64,000 nucleotides of DNA from CAVYGM01 sp963768025. Lineage in GTDB: Bacteria; Bacteroidota; Bacteroidia; Cytophagales; Spirosomataceae. Of the stretch, positions 29,501 through 36,346 are shown piece by piece. The first letter of the stretch is position 1; each line of letters opens with the position of its first letter. A program made the position numbers and the translations under genes. A model generated the notes under the pieces. That model worked only from the letters and a program-made list of their open reading frames with translations, did not search any database and was not told where the DNA came from. The stretch spans positions 1 through 64,000 of the forward strand of contig CAVYGM010000042.1 in NCBI GenBank assembly GCA_963768025.1, given 5' to 3'.

Positions 29501-30471
29501 CTTACTCGGTAGTAATAAGCGGTATTGGGATTCAAGCCGGTTATTACCTTCATGGGCGCATTGCTGACCACCAGGTTGTTATAGCCCGTTACAAAAGTGC
29601 TGAAAGTGGGGCTTTCGGAAACGTCCAAAAAGTAGTCGACAGCGTTAGGAGTAGCCTGCCAGTTTGCCGTAGCGCTATTTGTTCCGACAGCGGTTGCGGG
29701 GAGAGCTACTGGGGGAGTCGGCGCATCTACGGCCGTGATTCCCGTGAGCGCCAGAATGGCCGTCCGTCCATTTTGAGATGTTTTTGTGAACTTTACGCTG
29801 GTGAGAATCCGGTTGTTGAAAGGAGAGGGTAGCGTGAGCTGATTGTCATACAGCCGCGGATTCTGTGCATCCCCGCTAAACCTATCCGCAACACTTGATC
29901 CAAGCGTGGTACGGGATACTCTTCCAATTCCCCTAACTGCAAAGTTAGAGCCGAAGAACCAATCCGGTACAGGAAATGCAGTGGAATAGTTGGAACCATC
30001 GCTAAAATTTAATTGTACAGAGAAACTTGAAGCGCCTTCTGCACTCGAGCCCAAGATGGCAATGGTTGAGAATACGCCGGGTGTTTGTAATGTAAGCGTA
30101 CCATCGCTACCGTTCGAGGCAAGAAATAAAGTGTTATTGGCAGAATAATCGGCCAGCGTGTAGGAGGCTCCGGGTAAGTTGGCACTGTTGATGACCCGAC
30201 TTGTGGGGAGTCCAAAGGGGGGTGGTGACGATGGATTAGAATTCCCTCTGAAATCAGTAGAGTACATCACATTATTGCCTCCAAAACCACCTGCAAGGTC
30301 GAAAGAAATGGTCGTGGTGTTTTCTGCGCGATTTGTGCCTCCTGAGCCTTCGGCGATCAAATCATGATTAAAACCCGAAACAACGACGGGAACATACGTC
30401 TGCGCAATGATTGAGTGGGCCGTAGCGGTCAGCCACAACAGGAATGCTAAGAATGGGTAATACTTTTTCAT
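26515..30471 (-). CDS. Large secreted protein: duplicated N-terminal domain, Fn3, SprB-like, thrombospondin type 3 repeats, T9SS sorting domain
   Basis: Intact, 1318 residues. Signal peptide at 1-24 (YPFLAFLLWLTATAHSIIA). Residues about 25-350 and 351-675 are two near copies of a unit. Each has a beta-rich domain starting TYVPVVVSGFNHDLIAEGSG and a fibronectin type III-like part with ANWQA and YYYRVRASN. About 675-757 is a SprB-type repeat (CSGGSDGSIDLTVTGGTGPY). About 762-990 holds six calcium-binding thrombospondin type 3 repeats rich in DxDxDG. Then comes a roughly 240-residue parallel-beta-like region. The last 80 residues form a type IX sorting domain (MEVYPNPASRLVNL, ending KKLVVVE). 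It should be exported and anchored on the cell surface; ligand unknown. Confidence 0.85.
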   Translation of the reverse strand: MKKYYPFLAFLLWLTATAHSIIAQTYVPVVVSGFNHDLIAEGSGGTNRAENTTTISFDLAGGFGGNNVMYSTDFRGNSNPSSPPPFGLPTSRVINSANLPGASYTLADYSANNTLFLASNGSDGTLTLQTPGVFSTIAILGSSAEGASSFSVQLNFSDGSNYSTAFPVPDWFFGSNFAVRGIGRVSRTTLGSSVADRFSGDAQNPRLYDNQLTLPSPFNNRILTSVKFTKTSQNGRTAILALTGITAVDAPTPPVALPATAVGTNSATANWQATPNAVDYFLDVSESPTFSTFVTGYNNLVVSNAPMKVITGLNPNTAYYYRVRASNNDGTSASSSTIMFTTTGTPPVVAQTYVPVVVSGFNHDLIAEGSGGTNRAPATTTIAFDQISATQGFNVMYSTDFRGNNNQTSPPPFGLPTSRIINSANLPGASYTLANYSANNTLFLQENNENGTLTLQTPGVFSKITILGSSGLAASTFTAQLNFSDGSNFSTAFNVPDWFNGPDFAIKGIGRVGRTESEGIDRFSGTAENPRLYDNQITLPSPYNNRILTSVKFTKTSQNGRTAILALTGITAVDAPAPPVALPATAVGTNSAMANWQANKKAVDYFLDVSESPTFGTFVTGYNNLVVSNAPMKEITGLNPNTDYYYRVRASNTNGASASSNTVMFTTSGTPPCPTFTTTFTNVKCSGGSDGSIDLTVTGGTGPYQYSKDGGMTYGNSSSFTGLAAGTYSIKVKDANGCQSQEQSVTVTVANASQADNDQDGLADECDDDDDNDGVLDGTDNAPLVYNPDQADTDGDGMGDVIDPDDDNDGVLDGADNAPLVCNPDQADADGDGMGDVIDPDDDNDGVLDGTDNAPLVYNPDQADADGDGMGDVIDPDDDNDGVLDGTDNAPLVYNPDQADTDGDGMGDVIDPDDDNDGLLDGVDNCPLVANTSQLDTNGDGEGDACDNDDDGDGVLDTVDNAPLVVNPDQADADGDGIGDVIDLSDPNLLKSYVVIGFEEVKMKANVVKSGSVGVVEAGRKAKLEEGTTVTAPNSFVIAPELDSKGGSQVSDYKQGQVSAGILPAFRVASVTCKNKIDIKDNSGLVVLDQSCYEDVKVGKNSQIRFTGHGTVHVKSLKLDENASVSFAQSTDLLIEKKLDGYKAVTISDNGHAVRIFTGDDVDIKDGSTVTATVYTQKTLKVSGDKALTTMTGLFIAQKVDSDKNVHWNAAGTQATASPQSRQGAEVSSEPEVVRELTMEVYPNPASRLVNLRVEGLRGKATASIHDLTGSIRWQREVVIEQDALQIDLTNQKLKAGMYLISVFNETQRVTKKLVVVE
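27515..28175 (-). repeat. 108-base tandem repeats encoding thrombospondin type 3 units
   Basis: Six tandem units of 36 codons (108 bases). The four nearest the 5' end of the gene are almost identical at DNA level; the last two have diverged (one has Asn-Cys-Pro in place of Asn-Ala-Pro). Each unit holds DDDNDGVLDG and DQADxDGDGMGDVIDP, the calcium-binding pattern. Such near-identical units are prone to copy-number change and to mis-assembly. Confidence 0.85.
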
Positions 30472-30506
30472 ACATGATTTTTTTATTAAAAAGTAAAAAG
30501 GGAAAC

Positions 30507-30555
30507 GGGCTGAATCAGCCCCTCATAACTGTCGCAAAGCACCGGTTATGAGGGG
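30507..30555. repeat. Two overlapping inverted repeats in the leader of the secreted gene
   Basis: GGGCTGA and TCAGCCC (30507-30513, 30515-30521) form a perfect 7-base hairpin with a 1-base loop. It overlaps a second hairpin with arms CCCCTCATAAC (30519-30529) and GTTATGAGGGG (30545-30555). Only one can form at a time. They lie 36-84 bases upstream of the ATG at 30471, so they would be in its mRNA leader if transcription starts further upstream. Confidence 0.5.
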
Positions 30556-30560
30556 CAAAA

Positions 30561-30586
30561 AAAAATACCTCGCGCGAGGTATTTTT
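30561..30586 (-). terminator. Terminator after the response regulator gene
   Basis: Perfect 12-base arms AAAAATACCTCG and CGAGGTATTTTT with a 2-base loop, flanked by A and T runs. It lies 33 bases beyond the regulator's stop at 30619. A further perfect 10-base hairpin (CACCTGACCC facing GGGTCAGGTG, 30605-30625) overlaps that stop codon. Confidence 0.7.
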
Positions 30587-30618
30587 GGAGAAAAGGATGT
30601 CTGGCACCTGACCCTGGG

Positions 30619-31239
30619 TCAGGTGAGCGATTCCAGAAAATCGTAGAAATCTTTCCCGCCCGTAAAGGGCAGCTTCTGACTGATGTTCTTGCGGTGAGTC
30701 TGCACGGTATAGAAACTCAGGGACAGGCGTTCGGCAATCTCTTCGGTCGTCAAGTCCTGCCCCACCAGGCGCAGGATTTCGATCTCGCGGCGGGTGAGTT
30801 GTTGCCTAAGGTGGAAATAGTCGCCAACCTGGGGCGGCAGCGGGGCCGGTTGGGCCTTTTCCAGCACCGTCTGCCCGGCCATAACCTGCCGTAGCGCGTG
30901 GCGTAGTTCTTCGGCCGGTACCGTTTTGGCCAAGTAGCCGTCCACGCCCAGCGCTCTGAACCGGGCGACCTCGCGCTTTTCGGCGTACATGCTGATGACC
31001 ACCAGTTTGGCGGGTTTAGGCAATCCTTTGAGCTGCTGGACGACCGCCAGCCCATCGAGATGCGGCATGTTGTAGTCCACCAACACCAGGTCGGGGCGGT
31101 GGCGGCGGCAGTCGTCGAAGGCGCGGCGGCTGTCAAAGGTCTGCTGCACGACCTCGAAGTCGGGCGATTCTTTGAGAATGAGGCTGAGGCCGTCGTTAAA
31201 AAGTCGGTGGTCGTCAATGATGATCGTGCGAATGGGCAT
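30619..31239 (-). CDS. NarL/LuxR-family response regulator
   Basis: Intact, 206 residues. The receiver domain has acidic residues IIIDDHRLF, phospho-acceptor Asp55 in LVLVDYNMPHLDG, the Ser of VVISMYA and Lys105 in GYLAKT. A C-terminal LuxR-type helix-turn-helix follows: LTRREIEILRLVGQDLTTEE and IAERLSLSFYTVQTHRKNIS. It overlaps the upstream sensor kinase gene by 26 bases, so the two form a coupled two-component system. The next gene downstream on the same strand is the large surface protein, separated by a terminator; whether it is a target is only a guess. Confidence 0.9.
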   Translation of the reverse strand: MPIRTIIIDDHRLFNDGLSLILKESPDFEVVQQTFDSRRAFDDCRRHRPDLVLVDYNMPHLDGLAVVQQLKGLPKPAKLVVISMYAEKREVARFRALGVDGYLAKTVPAEELRHALRQVMAGQTVLEKAQPAPLPPQVGDYFHLRQQLTRREIEILRLVGQDLTTEEIAERLSLSFYTVQTHRKNISQKLPFTGGKDFYDFLESLT

Positions 31240-33139
31240 GCGGTGAGTTTATCTGTAACAGTACGGTGGTTCCGGTCGGGCTGGAATCAAAAATAAGTGT
31301 GCCGTTCGAGAGCCGGGCACGCTCGATCATGTTCTGGATGCCAATTCCTTTTTGGCTAACCGCCGCGTGGTCGAAGCCCACTCCATCATCTTCCACGCAA
31401 ATGTCGAAGGTACTGCCATCGCAAAAAAACTGCACATGAGCCTGCGTGGCCCGCGAATGCCGCACGATGTTGGTCAGCAGTTCCTGAATAATGCTGTAAA
31501 TATTCTGCTGCCGCGTAGCGTGGAGCTGATCGATCTTCTTGCTGGTATAATCCTGAAAAACCAGACGAATGGCCGAAAAATCGTTGAAGCGGCTCACCAG
31601 CGTTTCCACTTTGTCGGTCAGGGGACGGTCGTTGTCCTTGACCAGGTTATGGCTCAAAAAGCGTAGTTCGCCGATGGCGCTGGTGATGAGTTCGGTCGGC
31701 TTTTGCACACTGCCGCTGTCGCGTCCCAGGTACCCCAGCGCGGCGGCCAGCGTGTTGCCGATCTGGTCGTGCAGGTCGCGGCCAATGCGCTCGATTTCCT
31801 GGCGGCGTAGCTGGTCGGTCTGGACTTTCAACGCCCGCATTTCTACCTGCATGCTTCGCTTCAACACCAGTTCTTGCCGGAGTTGGTCGAAGGCGATGTA
31901 GCTCACAATCAGGGTCACCACCACAGGATCGATGAGTCCCTGGCGGAAAATGATCTGCCATTGGGGCGACTGGATAACGGCAATCAGAGGTACCAGTACG
32001 ACCGGAATATAAATCAGCAGATTGATCCACAATAACCACCGGATGCCCCCACGGCGGTAAGCGACTACCGAGGTATAAAACTGAATGATGCCATTGATAA
32101 CGGTGAGGGGCATTTTGGCCTGGTGCACCAGTAGGTTCACGGCATCGTAATAGTGGAAAGGAAGTAAGTGTACTAGAATGAGCGCAATATTGATCGCTAC
32201 ATATGCATATACCACGCGCCGGTAAAGCGCCGGGTGGGGCAGGGTGGACTTGACTACCTCGTAAATAAAAGGGTAACCGGCGAAATTTATGGCAAAAATA
32301 AGGACGATGGTAATGGTAGCGTCATTGATGGACGTAGCCGGTGAGTAGAGCAGGAAATTAAGATAACCGTAGTGCGCCGCCAGTACCAGACAAAGTACGA
32401 CCATAAAGCCTCCGTAGTAGCTCATCGCCTTGTACCGGAATATCCCACCCACTACCAGAGCAACCAGTGTAAGTATACCACAAAAAAGCAATTGCAACAG
32501 GGTAGATACCGTGCCTGTAAAAGCCGATTCTACGTAAGTAGTTCGCTCGGACAGGCGCAGGTCTACTTCATGCACCCCTGCGTAGCGTTCAGTTCGAAGC
32601 AGCAGAAATGTGGTGTCGCCGGGGTTGAGATGGATCGGAAATGCATAGGACAGATAGGGAAAAAAACGATCGGTGAGTTTGGTCTGGTTGGCCAGTGTAC
32701 CCACCCGGACGAGCTGGTTGGCATATTCCATGTACAAAGTGGCCCGATCGCAGCGGTAGTGCGGAAAGGAAAGGACCAGATTTCGTGGTAGATTGGTGTC
32801 GTTGACGATTTCTGTATAGATCCAGCCGACGGGCGCCCGGGCCGAGGCCCCGTAAAATACCGGGTCAGGCGCGGAATGCATCCGAAAGGACTGCCGGACT
32901 ACCTGCCTGATCGTCGTAGGGTCCATTTTTGAGCCGGGGAAGAACGAGGATCTATACCGAACGTGCTGATTGAGGGAAATAGAACCAAACAATGCGTTGA
33001 GACTTACCCGGCTGCTATCAGGGTCGTGATTGGCGTAGACAGGTTCCGTAAGTCGATTGTAAAGGGGCTTGACTGCCACCAGGATAAACACGCCTACTCC
33101 CAGCAGGATATTGATGCTCTGCCTTGCCGCTCTATGCAT
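31214..33139 (-). CDS. Sensor histidine kinase, 7TMR-DISM type with HisKA_3 and HATPase domains
   Basis: Intact, 641 residues. After one N-terminal membrane helix comes an extracytoplasmic 7TMR-DISM sensing domain (about 80-200; contains VGWIYTEIVNDTNLPRNLVL). A block of seven helices follows (about 205-410), then a coiled-coil and the HisKA_3 H-box IGRDLHDQIGNTLAAALGYL at about residue 450. The ATP-binding domain has IIQELLTNIVRHSRATQA (N-box), VEDDGVGFD and KGIGIQNMIERA. It ends in a His-rich tail. Such kinases sense small ligands, often carbohydrates, and pass phosphate to a NarL-type partner, here the overlapping gene. Confidence 0.9.
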   Translation of the reverse strand: MHRAARQSINILLGVGVFILVAVKPLYNRLTEPVYANHDPDSSRVSLNALFGSISLNQHVRYRSSFFPGSKMDPTTIRQVVRQSFRMHSAPDPVFYGASARAPVGWIYTEIVNDTNLPRNLVLSFPHYRCDRATLYMEYANQLVRVGTLANQTKLTDRFFPYLSYAFPIHLNPGDTTFLLLRTERYAGVHEVDLRLSERTTYVESAFTGTVSTLLQLLFCGILTLVALVVGGIFRYKAMSYYGGFMVVLCLVLAAHYGYLNFLLYSPATSINDATITIVLIFAINFAGYPFIYEVVKSTLPHPALYRRVVYAYVAINIALILVHLLPFHYYDAVNLLVHQAKMPLTVINGIIQFYTSVVAYRRGGIRWLLWINLLIYIPVVLVPLIAVIQSPQWQIIFRQGLIDPVVVTLIVSYIAFDQLRQELVLKRSMQVEMRALKVQTDQLRRQEIERIGRDLHDQIGNTLAAALGYLGRDSGSVQKPTELITSAIGELRFLSHNLVKDNDRPLTDKVETLVSRFNDFSAIRLVFQDYTSKKIDQLHATRQQNIYSIIQELLTNIVRHSRATQAHVQFFCDGSTFDICVEDDGVGFDHAAVSQKGIGIQNMIERARLSNGTLIFDSSPTGTTVLLQINSPHAHSHDHH

Positions 33140-33309
33140 AGTTCGATCTGTAAAGTAATGTGACCGATACCGGCAATTTTTGGGGTGAAAAAATCATGAC
33201 CTCGCTTTCGGCTCTTTTCGCAAAGACGCCTCAAAATAGATGGGCAAGATAACCATTTCATTTAAATCTGGCGGCAAGGTAGGTCTGGAAAGTAGGGGAA
33301 TTGCATCAA

Positions 33310-33460
33310 AGCTCAAGTTGGCCCTTGACTGATCAGACCCAAGGCCAGCTTTCGAACCGTCGTCAGGTTGTGTGGTGCCTTCTATCGCCTGACCTCAAAG
33401 GCATCCTCTTCGGAAGTGACGTCCAGTGGGATGACCCGTACCCTACCCGTGTTGGTGGTT
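33310..33460 (-). mobile_element. Decayed 3' end of an ISAs1-family transposase gene
   Basis: On the minus strand one frame reads VRVIPLDVTSEEDAFEVRR, a stop, then KAPHNLTTVRKLALGLISQG. This matches the conserved C-terminal pattern of ISAs1/H-repeat transposases (Asp-rich turn, then a pair like APxNLATIRKIALNLL). The in-frame stop and the lack of any catalytic DDE domain upstream show it is only a remnant. No inverted repeats were found. The rest of 33140-33708 holds no recognisable gene. Confidence 0.45.
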
Positions 33461-33708
33461 CTCTATGCCCGTACAGGCAACCTTAACCATACCATAATCC
33501 TGATGATACACGAGTCTGGATAAATTTGGTGCTGCCTGTTGTGGTTGATCCGGTTAGCTTTTGTTATATTGACGGCGGTTAAGTGGAAGAGATTCGGGAA
33601 GTGACCGCCCGGAGGGCTGAGAAATAGTCGTCACTACTGCGGTGGGCCACTCGGAAATTTTTGCGAGCAGCGGTGGGAATTTTGAATCGTTAAACTAAAA
33701 ATATTGCC

Positions 33709-34191
33709 ATGCACCAGTTCGGATTGAAATCTTTCTTTATAGTTTTAATAACAATGTCTCTTAGCAGTTGCAAAGATAATACTATGTCCACTCCTCCACC
33801 GCTCTCTTCTAATTTAGTTGGCAGGTGGGAGTGGGTAAAAACCGTTAAAGGATCGGGTGAAGTCATGACGCCTGAAACCGTTGGATATGGCAAGAGCATG
33901 AGTTATGGTAATAGCGATAAAATAGGTGGTGACTATCTTTATCTATCCGAGAACGGGGATAAATCGACGGTATTGATGCAAAATAATAATTTTGGCAAAG
34001 CTGAATTGGCAGCCGATACCTTATATGTACTTTCTCAATTTGGCAACAGATATGTAGAGTTCTACCTTCTGAAAAATTTTGAGAATGCTTATCCAGAGCT
34101 TATAAGGACTGATTTAATGGAAGATTATTCCAAGGGCTTTGGCTCTACTAGGCATTACTACAAGCGTGTGGGAGTGGCAGATAAGCCTTAA
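33709..34191 (+). CDS. Lipocalin-like lipoprotein of unknown function
   Basis: Intact, 160 residues. The leader FGLKSFFIVLITMSLSSC ends in the lipobox LSSC. The mature part opens LVGRWEWVKTVKGSGEVMTP, has a strand-rich middle (GGDYLYLSENGDKSTVLMQN) and a YVEFYLLKNF block, the usual look of small Bacteroidota lipocalin-like lipoproteins. It is likely periplasmic or attached to the outer membrane. The gene is more AT-rich than its neighbours and sits in an accessory stretch between a transposase remnant and a nucleotidyltransferase. Confidence 0.65.
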   Translation: MHQFGLKSFFIVLITMSLSSCKDNTMSTPPPLSSNLVGRWEWVKTVKGSGEVMTPETVGYGKSMSYGNSDKIGGDYLYLSENGDKSTVLMQNNNFGKAELAADTLYVLSQFGNRYVEFYLLKNFENAYPELIRTDLMEDYSKGFGSTRHYYKRVGVADKP

Positions 34192-34226
34192 AATTGTTGT
34201 GTACTCCAACAAAATCCAATTACGGC

Positions 34227-34528
34227 ATGAACCTAAATGACCTCCAATCCGAAGAACTAAAAAACTTTGTAAAACTAACAAAGTAAAGTCGCTTTTTGCC
34301 TTTGGGTCAGTTACGAGGGAAGATTTCAAAGAAGACTCCGATATTGATTTAGTGGTGGATTTTGACGAAAATGATCCCTTCAAGTACACAGATTTGTATT
34401 TCGATTTGAAAGAGAAGCTGGAAGCACTGTTTAATCGTCAGATCGACTTGCTCGAAGAAAGGGCAATCAGAAATAGATTATTCAGGCAGCAACTCGATAG
34501 TACCAAGATCCAAATTTATGGACATTGA
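34227..34528 (+). pseudogene. MNT-type minimal nucleotidyltransferase, one frameshift
   Basis: The start MNLNDLQSEELKNF is followed by a one-base shift at about 34270. The other frame continues TNKVKSLFAFGSVTREDF and then SDIDLVVDFDENDPF, the GSxxR...SDIDL signature of polymerase-beta-type minimal nucleotidyltransferases. It ends LDSTKIQIYGH. About 100 residues. MNT proteins usually act as antitoxins that modify a HEPN ribonuclease partner, but no HEPN gene is present on either side. It is therefore an orphan, and as written it is broken. Confidence 0.65.
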
Positions 34529-34630
34529 AACCTTCCCTGTTTCCACCTTCTCCAACTCAACCATCTAAGCCCCAAATCCCAATTTCCCCAAACAGCACCC
34601 CCCCCGGTGTTATAAAAGTAAACACCAATT

Positions 34631-35161
34631 ATGAAGTACCTGCTTGCCACCCTTATTCTGCTACTGACCATGGATACCCTGACCCTTTTTGATTTTGAGA
34701 AAAACGCCGACATCCAAAACTGGCGCGTTGTGGACGATGTGGTCATGGGCGGACGGTCGTCCGGGAGCTTTTCGCTTAGTCCGGAGGGGTATGGCGTATT
34801 TGCCGGGCGGGTCTCGCTGGAAAACAACGGTGGGTTTTCGTCGGTGCGCTACGAGTTTGACAAAATAGCAAATCAAAGGATACAGCAAGGTCGTCATTCG
34901 GCTCAAAGGCGATGGCAAGAGCTATCAGTTTAGGATCAAGGAGGATTCGGACACCTCCTATTCCTACATTGCCCCCTTTACTACGTCGGGGGAATGGCAG
35001 GAGATCGAAATTCCGCTGGCGGAGATGTACCCTTCCTTCCGGGGCCGAAAACTGGATCTACCCAATTTTTCCCACGATACTATTGAAGAACTCACATTCC
35101 TGATCGGAAATAAGAAGCCGGAGGAGTTTAAGCTGTTGATTGATACGATAGAGTTGAAGTG
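34631..35161 (+). pseudogene. CIA30-family protein, one frameshift
   Basis: Leader-like MKYLLATLILLLTMDTLTLF, then FDFEKNADIQNWRVVDDVVM and GGRSSGSFSLSPEGYGVFAG, typical of the CIA30 (NADH:ubiquinone oxidoreductase intermediate-associated protein 30) beta-sandwich. A one-base shift near 34880 breaks the frame. It continues KVVIRLKGDGKSYQFRIKED and ends GNKKPEEFKLLIDTIELK. About 177 residues. In bacteria the role is unknown; the fold resembles carbohydrate-binding modules. A truncated copy of its leader and first 40 codons lies at 26104-26292. Confidence 0.75.
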
Positions 35162-35176
35162 ATCAGTCCATACCAC

Positions 35177-36208
35177 TCACCCAATCCCCTTCAACTCTTC
35201 CTCAATCTCCTCTACGGTCGGCAGGCTGCTTTTCAGCTCATCGGGGAGTACCTCCGTAAACTGAAATTCACTTACGCCCATCGGCTTGTTGAGATCGCGC
35301 AGGGCAAACTCCGCCTCCACGTTGTTTTTATCGCGGCAAAGCAGAATACCGATTGTGGGTTTGTCTTCGGGTTCTTTGATCAGGCTATCTACTGCTGATA
35401 AATAAAAGTTTAATTTCCCGGCGTACTCAGGAATGAATTTAGTGTTTTTCAGCTCAATGACTACGTGGCATTTCAGCTTGGTATGGTAAAAAAGCAGGTC
35501 AATATAGTAGTCGTTTCCGGCCACTTCCAGATGGTACTGCTGGCCCAGAAAAGCGAAGCCTTTGCCCAGTTCCAGCAGAAACTTCATAACGTGCGAGACC
35601 AGCTGATTTTCGATGTCCCGCTCCTTGTAGGGGGCGGCCATGGTCATGAAGTCAAAGATGTAAGGGTCTTTGAGGGTTTGTTCGGCCAACTCGGATTGGG
35701 GCGTAGGGAGGGTATATTTGAAATTTGTGATCGCTTTGCCCTGCCGCTCGTAAAGTCTGGATTTGATCTGCAAGGCCAGCACATCACGGCTCCAATTATT
35801 TTCCAGAGTTTGTTGCAGGTAGAAATTTGCCTCCTTGATATCGTTTGATTTACTGAATATCAAGATATTATGTCCCCAGGGAATTTGGGCGATAGGCTGT
35901 TGGTCGAATTTTCCAACAGCCTGTTGGAAAATCGAAGCTGCATAGAATTGATAAAATTGCTTGGCATAAGCTAAGTTGCTTTTTGACAGCCCCTTCATCT
36001 CAGGAAATTCTGCTTTCAGATGGTGAGAAAGCATAGCTAAAAACTGGCTCCCATAACCCGTATGCTTTTCTTCAATCATTTTCCCCAGCTCCCAATAGAA
36101 TTCAATCAGGGCGGAGTTGACCGCTATGGCGGCTTTCAGCTGGACGGAACGGATTTTGGCTTTCAGGTCTGTCAGCCAGGTTTTGTACTCGGGATCGGAG
36201 AGGTTCAT
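35177..36208 (-). CDS. PDDEXK nuclease domain-containing protein (DUF1016, YhcG-like)
   Basis: Intact, 343 residues from MNLSDPEYKTWLTDLKAKIR; an upstream in-frame ATG would add 22 unlikely residues. The N-terminal DUF1016 domain has YWELGKMIEEKHTGYGSQFL, LSHHLKAEFPEMKGLSKSNL and PWGHNILIFSK. The C-terminal PD-(D/E)xK nuclease is recognisable by YYIDLLFYHTKLKCHVVIEL followed by Lys. YhcG-like proteins occur in mobile and defence-associated loci, and some take part in restriction or anti-phage systems; the exact role here is open. It converges on the CIA30 gene with 15 bases between stops. Confidence 0.85.
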   Translation of the reverse strand: MNLSDPEYKTWLTDLKAKIRSVQLKAAIAVNSALIEFYWELGKMIEEKHTGYGSQFLAMLSHHLKAEFPEMKGLSKSNLAYAKQFYQFYAASIFQQAVGKFDQQPIAQIPWGHNILIFSKSNDIKEANFYLQQTLENNWSRDVLALQIKSRLYERQGKAITNFKYTLPTPQSELAEQTLKDPYIFDFMTMAAPYKERDIENQLVSHVMKFLLELGKGFAFLGQQYHLEVAGNDYYIDLLFYHTKLKCHVVIELKNTKFIPEYAGKLNFYLSAVDSLIKEPEDKPTIGILLCRDKNNVEAEFALRDLNKPMGVSEFQFTEVLPDELKSSLPTVEEIEEELKGIG

Positions 36209-36284
36209 GGAGGGTGAGTTAGGTAGTAGCAAGATAGGCAGGAAGTCAGACATAAGAAAGCAGTAACCCCTCATTCCATCAGAA

Positions 36285-36324
36285 AAGCCCCCACCCGAAC
36301 CATAGCTGGCTCGGATGGGGGCTT
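36285..36324 (-). terminator. Hairpin terminator after the FAD/NAD(P)-binding gene
   Basis: AAGCCCCCA near 36285 pairs with TGGGGGCTT ending at 36324, with a second partly paired tier (CCGAACC with GGCTCGG) inside. It lies 23 bases downstream of the minus-strand stop at 36347. Confidence 0.65.
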
Positions 36325-36346
36325 GCTACTTACAAGCACAAGTGCC

